Source: an uncultured Candidatus Poseidoniales archaeon
GTDB lineage: Archaea > Thermoplasmatota > Poseidoniia > Poseidoniales > Poseidoniaceae
Direction of reading: 5' to 3'
NCBI GenBank assembly: GCA_902520595.1
Contig: CABYOM010000008.1
Coordinates: forward strand, 1-43,281
DNA: 43,281 nucleotides
The position numbers were made by a program, and so were the translations under genes. Every line of letters begins with the position of its first letter. Position 1 is the stretch's first letter. Below are positions 8,040 to 16,889 of the stretch, one piece after another. Under the pieces are notes generated by a model. It did not search any database, was not told the origin of the DNA, and was given only the letters and a program-made list of their open reading frames with translations.

Positions 8040-8825
8040 TCATTCACGGTATGAAGTGGCTTCTCCACCAGCAGAAAGGACATGGTCGATGGTTGATTTT
8101 GTTGCGTTTTCCCAAATCGATTCTGCCGTTTTGAAATCTGGTGCTTTCAATTCGATACGATATTCCGGTGCGCCGTTATAGTGGCAACGAACTTCAATTT
8201 CTTCTTCTTCAGAAGAGAATGATTCAGCAGCGAGAAGTGCATTTTGAATAATTTCAACACCATTAATGTCGTTAATGCTCAATGTCAAGATGCCTCGTAT
8301 CTCAACGAAGTCTGGGATGATGTTTTCTACAGCGATTTCAGTGAAAGGTTTTAGCCAATCTCCTTCAAATCCAGCATCAGCCAATGAACCTTCATTCATC
8401 GCAGCTTCCTCAAATGCTGCGTAAAGACCCCCATAAGCGTCAATCAGTTCTTGTTTTGATGATTCAATCTCTTCATTATTCCATCCAACTTTTTCGCCCA
8501 AAACTTTCAGCAATTGGGTTGCTCGTTGCTCATTCTTCCATTCTTGAAGTCGTTCACGACGTCGCTCCTCAGAAACGGATTTCAGTGAAAGTTCCAATGA
8601 AGTCCCGTCTTTACGTGTTCGCATTACTTTACAGATCAGACGCTGACCTTCTCTGACATAGACTCGAATATTTTTTACCCATCCACTGGCAATCTCACCG
8701 ATAAATATGAAACCTTCAAGACCTTCGAATTCATCGAGTTTGACATAACAACCATTCTGTTTTACAGTGGTTACTGAGACAACAACGAGTTCGCCTTCAT
8801 TTGGCGAGTTGATGATATCTGACAT
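8040..8825 (-). CDS. eif2a: Translation initiation factor aIF2 subunit alpha
   Basis: The 261-residue product begins MSDIINSPNEGELVVVSVTT and continues with an S1/OB domain (GCYVKLDEFEGLEGFIFIGE, then KNIRVYVREGQRLICKVMR). The helical middle region and C-terminal alpha-beta domain of aIF2alpha follow. With the beta and gamma subunits it delivers initiator tRNA to the small subunit. Length is normal. The gene is the centre of the L44e-S27e-aIF2alpha-Nop10 cluster, 15 bases after S27e. Its ribosome-binding site (GGAGG) lies inside a 13-base inverted repeat at 8827-8839, which could mask it. Confidence 0.96.
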   Translation of the reverse strand: MSDIINSPNEGELVVVSVTTVKQNGCYVKLDEFEGLEGFIFIGEIASGWVKNIRVYVREGQRLICKVMRTRKDGTSLELSLKSVSEERRRERLQEWKNEQRATQLLKVLGEKVGWNNEEIESSKQELIDAYGGLYAAFEEAAMNEGSLADAGFEGDWLKPFTEIAVENIIPDFVEIRGILTLSINDINGVEIIQNALLAAESFSSEEEEIEVRCHYNGAPEYRIELKAPDFKTAESIWENATKSTIDHVLSAGGEATSYRE

Positions 8826-8826
8826 A

Positions 8827-8839
8827 GAGGCTCAGCCTC
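8827..8839 (-). repeat. Inverted repeat overlapping the aIF2alpha ribosome-binding site
   Basis: Read on the minus strand this is GAGGCT-G-AGCCTC, arms of six bases, filling nearly all of the 15-base gap between S27e and aIF2alpha and overlapping the GGAGG sequence. It could form a weak hairpin that modulates aIF2alpha translation; this is inference from position only. Confidence 0.35.
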
Positions 8840-8840
8840 C

Positions 8841-9011
8841 TCATTCAAGTGTTTCTAAAACGGTGCATCCGATAAGGTTCGCTTTTCCACCCGATGGAAT
8901 GGAAAGGGTTGCTCCACAAACAGTGCAAGAAATCAACGATGTTGATCGAGAATAAATGGTTGCTTCACTACCGCAATCTTTGCAGGTCACTTTGAGGAAA
9001 TTTTTTGCCAT
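8841..9011 (-). CDS. rps27e: 30S ribosomal protein S27e (eS27)
   Basis: A 56-residue product reading MAKNFLKVTCKDCGSEATIY and onwards, with a four-cysteine zinc ribbon: Cys10/13 (CKDCG) and Cys29/32 (CTVCG). The following SGGKANLIGCTVLETLE is the typical S27e end. It belongs to the small ribosomal subunit. It lies between L44e (12-base gap) and aIF2alpha (15-base gap), the usual archaeal order. Zinc ligands are intact, in contrast to the neighbouring L44e. Confidence 0.96.
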   Translation of the reverse strand: MAKNFLKVTCKDCGSEATIYSRSTSLISCTVCGATLSIPSGGKANLIGCTVLETLE

Positions 9012-9023
9012 TTTTTATTCAAC

Positions 9024-9308
9024 TCACTTATCGATTAATTCGAACTTCTTAGAACGTCGGCAAGGTGCGTAGTGGGCTTTGCCAGTTTCAGTACAACGGT
9101 AGAGAATGTTAACTCGCTTGGTTGGCTTTTCACGGCCATCAGGCTTTGGACGAGGGAAACCACGGTAACCAGCCATGACACGACGGAAACGGCGTTGACC
9201 CCAGCGAAGTTCAGAAGCTCGCTTCTTCTTCACTCGCTCAATAGTGTGCATTGTGTGCTTACCAGCAGATGGGCTGTAACGCTTGACTTGACGTGGCATT
9301 TTTACCAT
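9024..9308 (-). CDS. rpl44e: 50S ribosomal protein L44e (eL42), zinc-ligand-poor form
   Basis: The 94-residue product contains RVKKKRASELRWGQRRFRRV, a very characteristic L44e block, and GKAHYAPCRRSKKFELID at the C-terminus. The protein lies near the E site of the large subunit. Most archaeal L44e proteins carry a zinc ribbon with an N-terminal CPxC and a C-terminal CxxC. Here the first pair reads YSPSAGKH and the second RCTETGK, leaving only Cys72 and Cys83, so zinc binding is probably lost. It is the first gene of the translation cluster, with a TATA-like box at 9345-9350 and a GGTG ribosome-binding site before ATG 9308. Confidence 0.94.
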   Translation of the reverse strand: MVKMPRQVKRYSPSAGKHTMHTIERVKKKRASELRWGQRRFRRVMAGYRGFPRPKPDGREKPTKRVNILYRCTETGKAHYAPCRRSKKFELIDK

Positions 9309-9344
9309 AAGAGCACCTTGAGCATTCGGCCCACAAGAGTCGGC

Positions 9345-9350
9345 TATTTA
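9345..9350 (-). promoter_or_regulatory. TATA-like box for the L44e operon
   Basis: On the minus strand the sequence reads CCCTAAATAGCC. The box centre lies about 39 bases before the L44e ATG, predicting transcription start near 9321 and a short leader containing the ribosome-binding site. On the plus strand the same bases read CTATTTA and could also serve the divergent gene at 9414. Confidence 0.5.
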
Positions 9351-9413
9351 GGGGTGTCGCATTCCAAAGCAGAGGTAATTCGGGAGACTGCGAGTAAAAC
9401 AGGGGGAGAGATA

Positions 9414-10235
9414 ATGAACATTCAAGGCTTCGAATATGACATGGACGAGATGCTCCAGGCGCTTCTTCTGTTCTGGATACCTGTCGCCATGGTGCCTTTG
9501 GGGCTTTGGTTCTCACTGTCCTCTCAATCGAAATCCACCATGGCTAATGGAAGGTTTCTCGCCTTCCTTGGCATCATAATGGTCTGCTTAAGTCCTTGGT
9601 CAGTACCCTCATCACCCTCCTCCGCCGCCGGTCATTTACTCGGCGCTGTTATCGGTCCATGTATGCTGATTATCATCGGAATTTATCTCATCTCTTTTTC
9701 AGGAAATGTCGCCGTAGGAAAATTACCTCGAAGTGATCGAAGATTAGGGGTGCTGATGAGTGGTTCTGGTTTTGTCTGGTTGGCCGGTATGCATTGGTGG
9801 ATACTCACACCTCAACTCTCTCCCGATGTAGTGAATCCATACTGGTATGTTTTCTGGCCTACATTCATTTTACTCACTTCGTGTTTAGCCTCGTGTTCTG
9901 CAGTAACATTGTTGACTCTCGGTGACCGGCGAAGAGCAGAGTCAAATGCAATGTTTATTCTTTCTGGCTTGTCGATTCTTATCCTGTTACTCGGAATCAA
10001 CATCGATGGACCTTTGGTTGAGGCGAATGAATTTCGCGAACATCTCTGGTTAGCAATTGCCGATATGGCAGGTATTGCTGTAGGAAGTTTACTTTCAATC
10101 CTAATCTTTGCCTTCGTAATTTACACCTATGAACGCAGTCTTCCGCCACCAAAATCCATCCACCCACCCACTTCGTCAGAACTTGACCAAGTTTCAAAAC
10201 TTCTTCGCAATCATCTTGGAGGTGAAGAGGAATGA
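9414..10235 (+). CDS. Multipass membrane protein of unknown function
   Basis: I do not recognise this 273-residue protein. It has about seven hydrophobic segments, including LLLFWIPVAMVPLGLWF, FLAFLGIIMVCLSPW, LLGAVIGPCMLIIIGIYLI, FILLTSCLASCSAVTLL and LSILILLLGINI. A cytoplasmic proline-rich tail ends in HLGGEEE. The start at 9414 is supported by GGGGGAGAG upstream; the open frame extends further upstream only as antisense to L44e. Its stop overlaps the start of the next membrane protein gene (ATGA), so the two products are probably made together and may form a complex. Confidence 0.75.
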   Translation: MNIQGFEYDMDEMLQALLLFWIPVAMVPLGLWFSLSSQSKSTMANGRFLAFLGIIMVCLSPWSVPSSPSSAAGHLLGAVIGPCMLIIIGIYLISFSGNVAVGKLPRSDRRLGVLMSGSGFVWLAGMHWWILTPQLSPDVVNPYWYVFWPTFILLTSCLASCSAVTLLTLGDRRRAESNAMFILSGLSILILLLGINIDGPLVEANEFREHLWLAIADMAGIAVGSLLSILIFAFVIYTYERSLPPPKSIHPPTSSELDQVSKLLRNHLGGEEE

Positions 10236-10708
10236 AAGAATCTTCTTTATCCATGACGTGGAGAATGATTTTCCTCGCCTTTTTACTCCCTCCATTGCTT
10301 ATTCTGGCGCTCGATATTACGTTCTATGGTTCTTTCAAAGGAATAGATTCCGGAGTATCTTTTACTCGCTTTGCAAATGCAACATTAACGGCATACACCC
10401 TTTGCTCTCTGTTTTTACTCGGCAACCTCTTCTTCTATGGAGAATCAAGAAACAGACCTTTGGCACCACTTGTTGGTATGGTTGTTGCGACCCTCTTAGG
10501 AATTTTAGCAACAGTGTTTTTCATTGGTCAAGGCCCTATGCTGCTCGAAGACAATGGTTCCGTGCAAGCCCAAGCTATCTACAATATCGTTCACATGTTC
10601 GTCTCATCAGGGGCTATTCTGATGTCTGTTTGCGTCGCCTTAGGCGTTACCTTTTCAGCAATCACTTCTCAGAAACCTCGGAGTGATTTCGACTTGGAAG
10701 AAGAGTAA
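10232..10708 (+). CDS. Four-helix membrane protein of unknown function
   Basis: A 158-residue product with four predicted transmembrane segments (MIFLAFLLPPLLILALDI, TAYTLCSLFLLGNLFFY, LVGMVVATLLGILATVFFI, MFVSSGAILMSVCVALGV) and an acidic C-terminus, DFDLEEE. It starts four bases before the end of the preceding membrane protein gene (ATGA overlap), indicating translational coupling. No recognisable enzymatic motif is seen and I cannot assign a family. The pair sits between two ribosomal protein genes on opposite strands. Confidence 0.72.
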   Translation: MKESSLSMTWRMIFLAFLLPPLLILALDITFYGSFKGIDSGVSFTRFANATLTAYTLCSLFLLGNLFFYGESRNRPLAPLVGMVVATLLGILATVFFIGQGPMLLEDNGSVQAQAIYNIVHMFVSSGAILMSVCVALGVTFSAITSQKPRSDFDLEEE

Positions 10709-10786
10709 CCCGTAAAATCGCCAACAAGACAACAGCCGTCGGTTTGATAAGGGGGAGGTCGGTGGGGCGGCTATACAGGTGTTTCT

Positions 10787-10966
10787 ATGTCGAAAGGTAC
10801 TCCGTCCATGGGTAAGCGACAAAAGACCGCTCACATTCGTTGCCGCCGCTGTGGCCGCAACTCTTACCACAAGCAAAAGGGCGTTTGCGCTGCTTGCAGT
10901 TACGGTGCCACAGCACGAATGCGTAAATTCAGTTGGTCTAAGAAGGCTCACCGTCCTAAAGCTTGA
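10787..10966 (+). CDS. rpl37e: 50S ribosomal protein L37e (eL37)
   Basis: A 59-residue product, [20 protein letters not shown]..., with two CxxC pairs (Cys19/22 in CRRCG and Cys34/37 in CAAC). The basic tail [13 protein letters not shown] matches L37e. The zinc finger binds 23S rRNA. The ATG at 10787 has AGGTG upstream at normal spacing. The purF gene follows 70 bases downstream; L37e next to purF is a recurring arrangement in Euryarchaeota, usually with an LSm gene as well, which is absent here. Confidence 0.96.
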   Translation: MSKGTPSMGKRQKTAHIRCRRCGRNSYHKQKGVCAACSYGATARMRKFSWSKKAHRPKA

Positions 10967-11036
10967 GGCGAAGGATATGATTCTAAGCCGCAATGGCTAC
11001 AAAGCGTCAAGCACTCGATGGAGTTGAGGCAAAGCA

Positions 11037-12578
11037 ATGTGTGGCATCATTGGAATCGTTGGGCGTAATAATGTCCATGTTAACCAACTGATCTATGACG
11101 GACTCACCGTGCTACAACACCGGGGTCAAGATGCCGCTGGAATTATGACCGATTTTGAGGGTCAATTTCGTCTCCGCAAGTCTAAAGGTCTCGTTTCTGA
11201 CATTTTTTACACACGTCACATGCGCCGACTACAAGGCCATATTGGTATAGGGCATGTTCGGTATCCTACTGCAGGTTCCTCTTCTCGTTCAGAAGCACAG
11301 CCATTCTATGTCAATTCCCCCTATGGTCTTGGCTTGGCGCACAACGGAAATTTGACCAATGCATCACAACTTCACGTGCAATTAACAGATAACCATCACC
11401 GTCACATGAACACGACCAGTGATTCAGAACTCTTGTTGAATATGCTCGCTGTTGAATTAAGCAGTAACTCGTCCAATCTTTCGATCGAAGGCGCACCTCA
11501 TCTTGATGTTGAAACGGTCTTTCGAGCAGTACATAACCTGCATCAGCGAGTCGAAGGCAGTTACGCTTGCGTCTCCATTATTTCTGGATATGGTTTGTTG
11601 GCATTCCGAGACCCTCACGGCATCCGTCCCCTCATCTTTGGGAAAAGAGAAATTGGTGATGAAACCGAATGGATGGTCGCCAGTGAATCAGTTGCTATAA
11701 CTGCTCTAGGATTTGAGATTGTACGCGATGTCGAACCAGGTGAAGCGATATTCATCTCCACATCTGGCCACCTTTTCCACCGCCAATGCTCAGAAAAAGT
11801 AGAAGCTTCTCCCTGTATCTTTGAACATGTTTACTTCGCACGTCCTGATTCGGTTATTGACGGTATTTCAGTCTACCACGCACGACTTAACCAAGGAGAT
11901 ATATTGGCAAAACGAATTCTCGAGCAGTGGCCAGACCATGATATCGATGCAGTGATTCCAGTTCCAGATTCTGGCAGGATTGCCGCCCTTCAAATGGCGG
12001 ATGCATTGAACGTACCCTACCGGGAAGGATTTGTTAAAAATCGGTATGTAGGTCGAACATTTATCATGCCAGGACAAGCGTTGAGGGAAAAATCAGTTCG
12101 TCGAAAACTCAATGCTATTGAACACGAGTTTTCCGGCAAAAACATCCTCCTTGTCGATGATTCTATTGTTCGAGGAACTACAAGTGCACAAATTATCGAA
12201 ATGGCACGCGATGTAGGTGCGAAGAAAGTCTATTTCGCTTCAGCAGCACCTCCAGTTCGTTATCCAAATGTCTACGGAATTGATATGCCAGCTGTTACAG
12301 AGTTTATTGCAAATGGAAAATCGGTTGATGAAATTAATGCCATCATTGGTAGCGACCGACTGTTCTACCAAGATCTTGAAGATTTAATTGAAGCGACTTC
12401 TATTGGAGAGCATCCACCGTCTCGATTTGATACCAGTTGTTTCAATGGAGAATACGTTACTGGAAATATTGACGATGACTATCTTGAAAAATTGTTCAAT
12501 TCCCGTAACGACTCGGCGAAGAAAGAATCGAGTGAAGACGATGAAATCGTCGATATGCATAACGATAATGCTGATTGA
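11037..12578 (+). CDS. purF: Amidophosphoribosyltransferase (PurF)
   Basis: This enzyme converts PRPP and glutamine to phosphoribosylamine, the first step of purine synthesis. The product starts MCGIIGIVG, so Cys2 becomes the N-terminal nucleophile of the glutaminase domain after Met removal, and no propeptide is present. The motifs [20 protein letters not shown] and AHNGNLTN line the glutamine site. The PRPP-binding loop [13 protein letters not shown] lies at about residues 370-382. The 513-residue length is slightly long because of an acidic C-terminal tail ([15 protein letters not shown]). The start at 11037 has GAGG upstream. Confidence 0.96.
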   Translation: MCGIIGIVGRNNVHVNQLIYDGLTVLQHRGQDAAGIMTDFEGQFRLRKSKGLVSDIFYTRHMRRLQGHIGIGHVRYPTAGSSSRSEAQPFYVNSPYGLGLAHNGNLTNASQLHVQLTDNHHRHMNTTSDSELLLNMLAVELSSNSSNLSIEGAPHLDVETVFRAVHNLHQRVEGSYACVSIISGYGLLAFRDPHGIRPLIFGKREIGDETEWMVASESVAITALGFEIVRDVEPGEAIFISTSGHLFHRQCSEKVEASPCIFEHVYFARPDSVIDGISVYHARLNQGDILAKRILEQWPDHDIDAVIPVPDSGRIAALQMADALNVPYREGFVKNRYVGRTFIMPGQALREKSVRRKLNAIEHEFSGKNILLVDDSIVRGTTSAQIIEMARDVGAKKVYFASAAPPVRYPNVYGIDMPAVTEFIANGKSVDEINAIIGSDRLFYQDLEDLIEATSIGEHPPSRFDTSCFNGEYVTGNIDDDYLEKLFNSRNDSAKKESSEDDEIVDMHNDNAD

Positions 12579-12583
12579 GGCGT

Positions 12584-12600
12584 ATTATCAGCGCGATAAT
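12584..12600. repeat. Small inverted repeat after purF
   Basis: ATTATC-AGCGC-GATAAT, six-base arms around five bases, lies just after the purF stop codon and before the next same-strand gene. It could be a weak transcript-end hairpin or a protein-binding site; there is no further support. Confidence 0.3.
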
Positions 12601-12651
12601 CTTGAATCAATCAAGGGATGGGGTTAATTGTCCCATGCCCTTCATCGATTC

Positions 12652-14307
12652 ATGCTCAGTACCCATTCGGTGCACATTGCATTCAAACCAGAGGCAAAAG
12701 TAACCGCTCTTGGGTTATCGAAGGACGGAGATGTGGCTGTTTGGGCTGAAGGCGACGGTCGACTTTTCATCGCCAAAGAATCTCAAGGCGTTTTAGAACC
12801 CTCAACGTCGTGGCAAGCACCCGCACTTATTCGTGGTGTTGTTTTACGTGACAATCTTATTTTTGTTCTTGATGATGAAATCGGACTTAGTTGTATAGAT
12901 TTAGATGGCGAAATTCTTTGGCAAAATGAAATTGGTGCAGGAGGTTTTCATCTCCAACAACTTCCAAACCAACTCGCTCTTATCGATGGGCTAGGCCGCC
13001 TCCATTTGATTGGTTATGATGGCTCAAAATTGGATAGTTCGAAAATTTCTAATTCCGAATTAAACCAGCAGTATCAAGATATTTTACGCACTTCAACCGT
13101 CGGAGAGTACTTGATTTTAGCACATGAAAGCGGGGAAGTTCAAGCCCTTAAAAATGGTCAATGTGTTTGGTCAAGGCCAGTTCGCGGCCAAACAGGAGAA
13201 GCGATAACTTGCCTTGGCTCAGACGACAAGAATAATCTCGTTCTCGGAAGAGAGGGGTACGCCCTTGTAGCTGGTGATGAGGAAGTGCTCGAAATAGAAA
13301 TATGGAATATTGAGCAACAGCAACTCCTTCACAGAGTCGATGTGAAAAGTCGATTGCTGCAATCTATTCCTACCGAAAGAGGATTTCTCTGCGGTTTTGA
13401 TGATGGCCAAGTTACTGAAGTGTTATCGAAGGAATCGTATCGATTTGAACCACGACTTTCTTGCGGCTATCCAATTCAAAACCTACTTTTACGAAAAGGC
13501 TGCATTGTTGCATCTGCATGGTTTTACATCTATGGACTCGATGCTGAAGGCCGAGAATGGAAGATTGAACACCAAGGTATGCCAAACCTGATTGAAGCAT
13601 CGCAAGATGGCTCTGTGTGCCTTTTTGCTGGTGAAGATCAAAATGACTGGACCGATGTGGAGCCTATCGGTTTATTCTCATTAAATCAAGAACTATTGGA
13701 AATTGACTCTTCAGAACTAACCCTTTGGTTTGAAAAATCAGAAGAAGTGAACCTCCTAACTGCTGAAGAACTCTATAGAGTAGATGATAAAATGAATGAT
13801 TTCTTCACTCAAGAAGAGTTAGATTCGATGAAATCCTCGCAACCTGCAGACGTTGCAGTCGAAGCATTACACAGTGCGTTAGAAGGTGCCGTTGGGACTT
13901 CTCAACAGGTAGCAGAGGACGGTTCACTCGATGTTGATACTGATGAATTACTGGCGCAACTCGATGATGCTATTGAAAAAATGGCTCTTATCCCTTCAGA
14001 GGATTTACTGGGTGAATTGAACACTGAAGTTGGAGAAGTCATTGTGCCGAGGGCAGTATCTGGTGATGACCAAAATCTCAACGCAGACGAAGACGGTTCA
14101 GCCATTGTGACCCTTGATGGTTCGCAATCTTATGATCCCCAAGGTCGAATTCAAACTTGGTCATGGATAGAAGGCAGTGGCAAAGAGATAGCATCTTCCG
14201 CTAAAGTGCGTGTCCGCATCCCACGTGGCAGCCATACATTTGAGTTGAGGATTTGTGATCGGGACGGTCAGTGGTCCAGTGATTCCCTCCATATCATGGT
14301 TAATTGA
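12652..14307 (+). CDS. PQQ/WD-like beta-propeller protein with C-terminal PKD-like domain
   Basis: The first ~370 residues show repeated blade-like strands ending in aromatic or acidic turns (GDVAVWAEGDGRLFIA, IDLDGEILWQNEI, LGRLHLIGYDGS, YIYGLDAEGREWKI), as in PQQ or WD-like propellers. An acidic linker follows (about 390-460). The C-terminal ~85 residues, with VTLDGSQSYDPQGRIQTWSW and FELRICDRDGQWSSD, fit a PKD/immunoglobulin-like domain. No signal peptide is visible with the start used, so the protein may be cytoplasmic. The start is uncertain: TTG at 12628 would add 8 residues and follows a GGGATGGGG stretch. Function is unknown. The next gene begins about 40 bases after it. Confidence 0.7.
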   Translation: MLSTHSVHIAFKPEAKVTALGLSKDGDVAVWAEGDGRLFIAKESQGVLEPSTSWQAPALIRGVVLRDNLIFVLDDEIGLSCIDLDGEILWQNEIGAGGFHLQQLPNQLALIDGLGRLHLIGYDGSKLDSSKISNSELNQQYQDILRTSTVGEYLILAHESGEVQALKNGQCVWSRPVRGQTGEAITCLGSDDKNNLVLGREGYALVAGDEEVLEIEIWNIEQQQLLHRVDVKSRLLQSIPTERGFLCGFDDGQVTEVLSKESYRFEPRLSCGYPIQNLLLRKGCIVASAWFYIYGLDAEGREWKIEHQGMPNLIEASQDGSVCLFAGEDQNDWTDVEPIGLFSLNQELLEIDSSELTLWFEKSEEVNLLTAEELYRVDDKMNDFFTQEELDSMKSSQPADVAVEALHSALEGAVGTSQQVAEDGSLDVDTDELLAQLDDAIEKMALIPSEDLLGELNTEVGEVIVPRAVSGDDQNLNADEDGSAIVTLDGSQSYDPQGRIQTWSWIEGSGKEIASSAKVRVRIPRGSHTFELRICDRDGQWSSDSLHIMVN

Positions 14308-14345
14308 GGCTCAAGTCTCATGAAGGGGTGCAGTGTCGCAGTCTT

Positions 14346-15113
14346 ATGGGCGTTATCGAGCCATGGGTCGAAACCTTTGTCGTTGGCGTGTTGCAAATGC
14401 GTTGTTCAATCGTTACCGACAGAGTAACGGGCGATACGGTCATCATTGATGGCGGCGGTGAACCTGATCGAATCATCGATTGGGTCGATCGATTCGATGG
14501 CATAGGTCCCGACTGGTCGAATGGGCCTCGTTCTCAAGAGGAAATGAAGTTACAGAAAATCCCTGAACGTAAGGTTGTTGCTTTGCTCAACACCCACGCG
14601 CACTTTGACCACACCGGTCATATTCCTGACCTTTTGAAACGTTATCCAGTCAAATGGTACCTTCATCCCGCAGATACCTTTTTACAAACTTTAGCTCAAA
14701 TTTCTGGTCAACGTTATGGATTACAACTTCCACCTCCTGCAGTCGCTGATGTGGATTTAGTCGATGGAGAAGTTCTCGAATTGGGTGCTCTTGGATTTGA
14801 AATTCTTCATACACCGGGTCATTCCCTGGGTGGATGTTGCCTTCGTTTAATTGTCGATGGAGGAGTCGACCATTTGTTTGTGGGAGATACGCTCTTTGCC
14901 GGTTCAGTTGGTCGCACAGATATACCTAACAGCGGTGGAGATTTCACAGTTCTTGCTCATTCGATTCACACTCGTCTTTGGCCTTTGGACCCGGAAACTT
15001 TTGTCTATCCCGGTCACGGACCGCTTACAACGATTGATCATGAAAAAGCGACAAATCCATTTGTTGGAGTTGACTCAGGTTCAGGCGTCTTCGGCCGAGG
15101 CAAATATGCCTGA
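14346..15113 (+). CDS. Metallo-beta-lactamase-fold hydrolase, glyoxalase II-like
   Basis: The 255-residue product has the metal-binding motif THAHFDHTGH (HxHxDH), followed by HTPGHSLGG, FVGDTLFAGSVGRTD and YPGHGP. These are the four conserved metal-ligand regions of the glyoxalase II branch of the superfamily. The likely reaction is hydrolysis of a thioester such as a glutathione-like or CoA conjugate, but the substrate is unknown. ATG 14346 (MGVIEPWVETF) gives a normal N-terminus; upstream TTG or GTG codons are in frame. The stop is immediately next to the stop of the convergent etfA gene with no spacer. Confidence 0.88.
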   Translation: MGVIEPWVETFVVGVLQMRCSIVTDRVTGDTVIIDGGGEPDRIIDWVDRFDGIGPDWSNGPRSQEEMKLQKIPERKVVALLNTHAHFDHTGHIPDLLKRYPVKWYLHPADTFLQTLAQISGQRYGLQLPPPAVADVDLVDGEVLELGALGFEILHTPGHSLGGCCLRLIVDGGVDHLFVGDTLFAGSVGRTDIPNSGGDFTVLAHSIHTRLWPLDPETFVYPGHGPLTTIDHEKATNPFVGVDSGSGVFGRGKYA

Positions 15114-16046
15114 TTAAGCCATCATAGATGCAAGTGAAGATTGCAGAACTGGTAATGCTTCTTCCCATGATGCCACGATTCCATAGTCAGCGTGTTGGAA
15201 AATTGGTGCATCTGCATCCTTATTGATAGCAACGATATATTTCGATGATCTCATGCCAGCCAAGTGTTGAATCGCACCAGATATTCCAACTGCGATGTAG
15301 AGATTCGGGTTGACGGTTTTACCAGTTTGTCCGACTTGCATTGAGTGCGGAATTTCATCCCAAGTATCAACAGCTGCTCGTGAAGCACCAACAGCGGCTC
15401 CTATTGTATCAGCAAGGGTTTCCAAATGTGAGAAGTTTGCAGGCGTGCCCATTCCACGGCCTCCGGAAACAATGATATTGGCTTCAGCCACATCGAGTCG
15501 ACTCGAAGCACGAGCCATAAATTCTTGAACTGCAGTAGCGACATTTCCAGAGGTATCAACAACTGATACTTCGCCTGAACCGCCGGTGCCTGATGAATCA
15601 AACACGTTTGGACGAACAGTTACAATCGCATCACTGCTTAAACTGACGGTTTGCATTGCTTTGCCGGAATAAATTGGAGAGGTCAAATGACCACCTTCAA
15701 TTTTTACGACGTCTTGAACAACGGAAATTCCTCTTCGAGCAGCAAGCCGAGCCGCGAGGTCTTTTGATTGGGGGGATGCCGATGTCAGGATAACCCCTGC
15801 AGGAGCAACTGCATCGAGAGCAGAAGCCCATCCAGCAGCATCATAGTTTGAGAATACATCGGATTTAGCGGCTATAACTTTGCCTGCACCAGCGTATTGT
15901 GCAGCAGCATCGGCTACACTTGCGTCAGCGCACGGAACAATGACGGTAGGTTGAGATCCCAGTGCGTTAGCAGCGGTAATGAGTTCGGATGTTGTAGGGT
16001 GAACTGCACCCTTCACGATTTCAGCGATTACTATAGTTTCGGACAT
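15114..16046 (-). CDS. etfA: Electron transfer flavoprotein subunit alpha
   Basis: The 310-residue product begins MSETIVIAEI and has the EtfA C-terminal FAD-binding region: VSGGRGMG, GAAVGASRAAVD, QVGQTGKTVNPNLYIAVGIS and GAIQHLAGM, then AINKDADAPIFQHADYGIV. EtfA with EtfB accepts electrons from acyl-CoA dehydrogenases and passes them to a quinone reductase. The start at 16046 is preceded by AAGGTGA; an in-frame GTG at 16055 is part of that site. It lies 10 bases after etfB, so the two are an operon. The glutaryl-CoA dehydrogenase at 20879 is a likely electron donor. Confidence 0.96.
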   Translation of the reverse strand: MSETIVIAEIVKGAVHPTTSELITAANALGSQPTVIVPCADASVADAAAQYAGAGKVIAAKSDVFSNYDAAGWASALDAVAPAGVILTSASPQSKDLAARLAARRGISVVQDVVKIEGGHLTSPIYSGKAMQTVSLSSDAIVTVRPNVFDSSGTGGSGEVSVVDTSGNVATAVQEFMARASSRLDVAEANIIVSGGRGMGTPANFSHLETLADTIGAAVGASRAAVDTWDEIPHSMQVGQTGKTVNPNLYIAVGISGAIQHLAGMRSSKYIVAINKDADAPIFQHADYGIVASWEEALPVLQSSLASMMA

Positions 16047-16056
16047 TTTTTTCACC

Positions 16057-16794
16057 TTAAATTACGTTTGCCTCATCACGGAGGAGTTGTGCTACTTCTG
16101 CTGCTGCAGCCCCGCCTTGGTAGGATTTACCGGCAGGTTTGGCAGGCGGCATGCTGTGGGATACCACGGAAATGGTCGATGCGGGAATTTCGAAATTGTG
16201 AACATCAACTTTTGCTTTCTTGGCTTGCATAATACCCTTAACATTGGGCTTTCGAACCTTGATATTACCCTTGTCACACGAGACCACTGCAGGAAGAGGC
16301 ACGTTCACACGGGCATTTCCTCCGGACGCAGGCATAACAACGGAAAGTTGGTCGCCGTAGGCGACGCTTATTGTGTTCGATACTGATGACCAACCAAGAC
16401 GTTCAGCAAGTCCTGGGCCAGTAGAACCCGCTCCAGTATCTGCTGCAGATTTACCGCAATAGACGACGTCTGCTCCGAGGCTTGACACAGCAGAAGCAAG
16501 AACACTTTGTAGTGCATTTGAATCAAGTTCTGCGTCACAATCCACGCGAACAATGTGGTCAACTCCAATGGCTTTCGCATCCTTGAGAACTTTATCAGCG
16601 CCGGCACCGCCAACGGTAATTGCAGTAACTTCTCCGCCGCTCGAATCTCGGTGTTGAAGTGCGGTTTCGACAGCAAATTCGTCGTAAGGGCTCATTACTT
16701 TCTTGACGGCGGAAAGGTCGACTCTATCGCCAGAAACGGCGATTCGAGCATTGGTGTCGGGCACTTGTTTGACGAGGACGATTATGTTGGCCAT
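16057..16794 (-). CDS. etfB: Electron transfer flavoprotein subunit beta
   Basis: The 245-residue product starts MANIIVLVKQVPDTNARIAV and contains MSPYDEFAVETALQ, GADVVYCGKSAADTGAGSTG and GNARVNVPLPAVVSCDKG, all characteristic of EtfB. The subunit binds AMP and carries the loop that docks acyl-CoA dehydrogenases. A GGAGAG ribosome-binding site precedes the ATG. A TATA-like sequence at 16890-16896 suggests a leader of about 70 bases. The gene is divergent from the MCM-N-like gene. Confidence 0.96.
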   Translation of the reverse strand: MANIIVLVKQVPDTNARIAVSGDRVDLSAVKKVMSPYDEFAVETALQHRDSSGGEVTAITVGGAGADKVLKDAKAIGVDHIVRVDCDAELDSNALQSVLASAVSSLGADVVYCGKSAADTGAGSTGPGLAERLGWSSVSNTISVAYGDQLSVVMPASGGNARVNVPLPAVVSCDKGNIKVRKPNVKGIMQAKKAKVDVHNFEIPASTISVVSHSMPPAKPAGKSYQGGAAAAEVAQLLRDEANVI

Positions 16795-16889
16795 GTGAGA
16801 CTCTCCAGTGGGATTAACTTCTCCACTTCGGTGAGATTCATGAACGTTTGCACCACATTGTATGGTTTTAAGCAGGCATAATTTTCTAC

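Noticed and set aside
9072-9413. N-terminal extension of the membrane protein at 9414
   Set aside because: The extension is antisense to L44e, reads as low-quality protein, and a good ribosome-binding site precedes ATG 9414.
10129-10686. 185-codon open frame overlapping two membrane protein genes
   Set aside because: It lies out of frame across two well-supported genes joined by an ATGA overlap and has unlikely composition.
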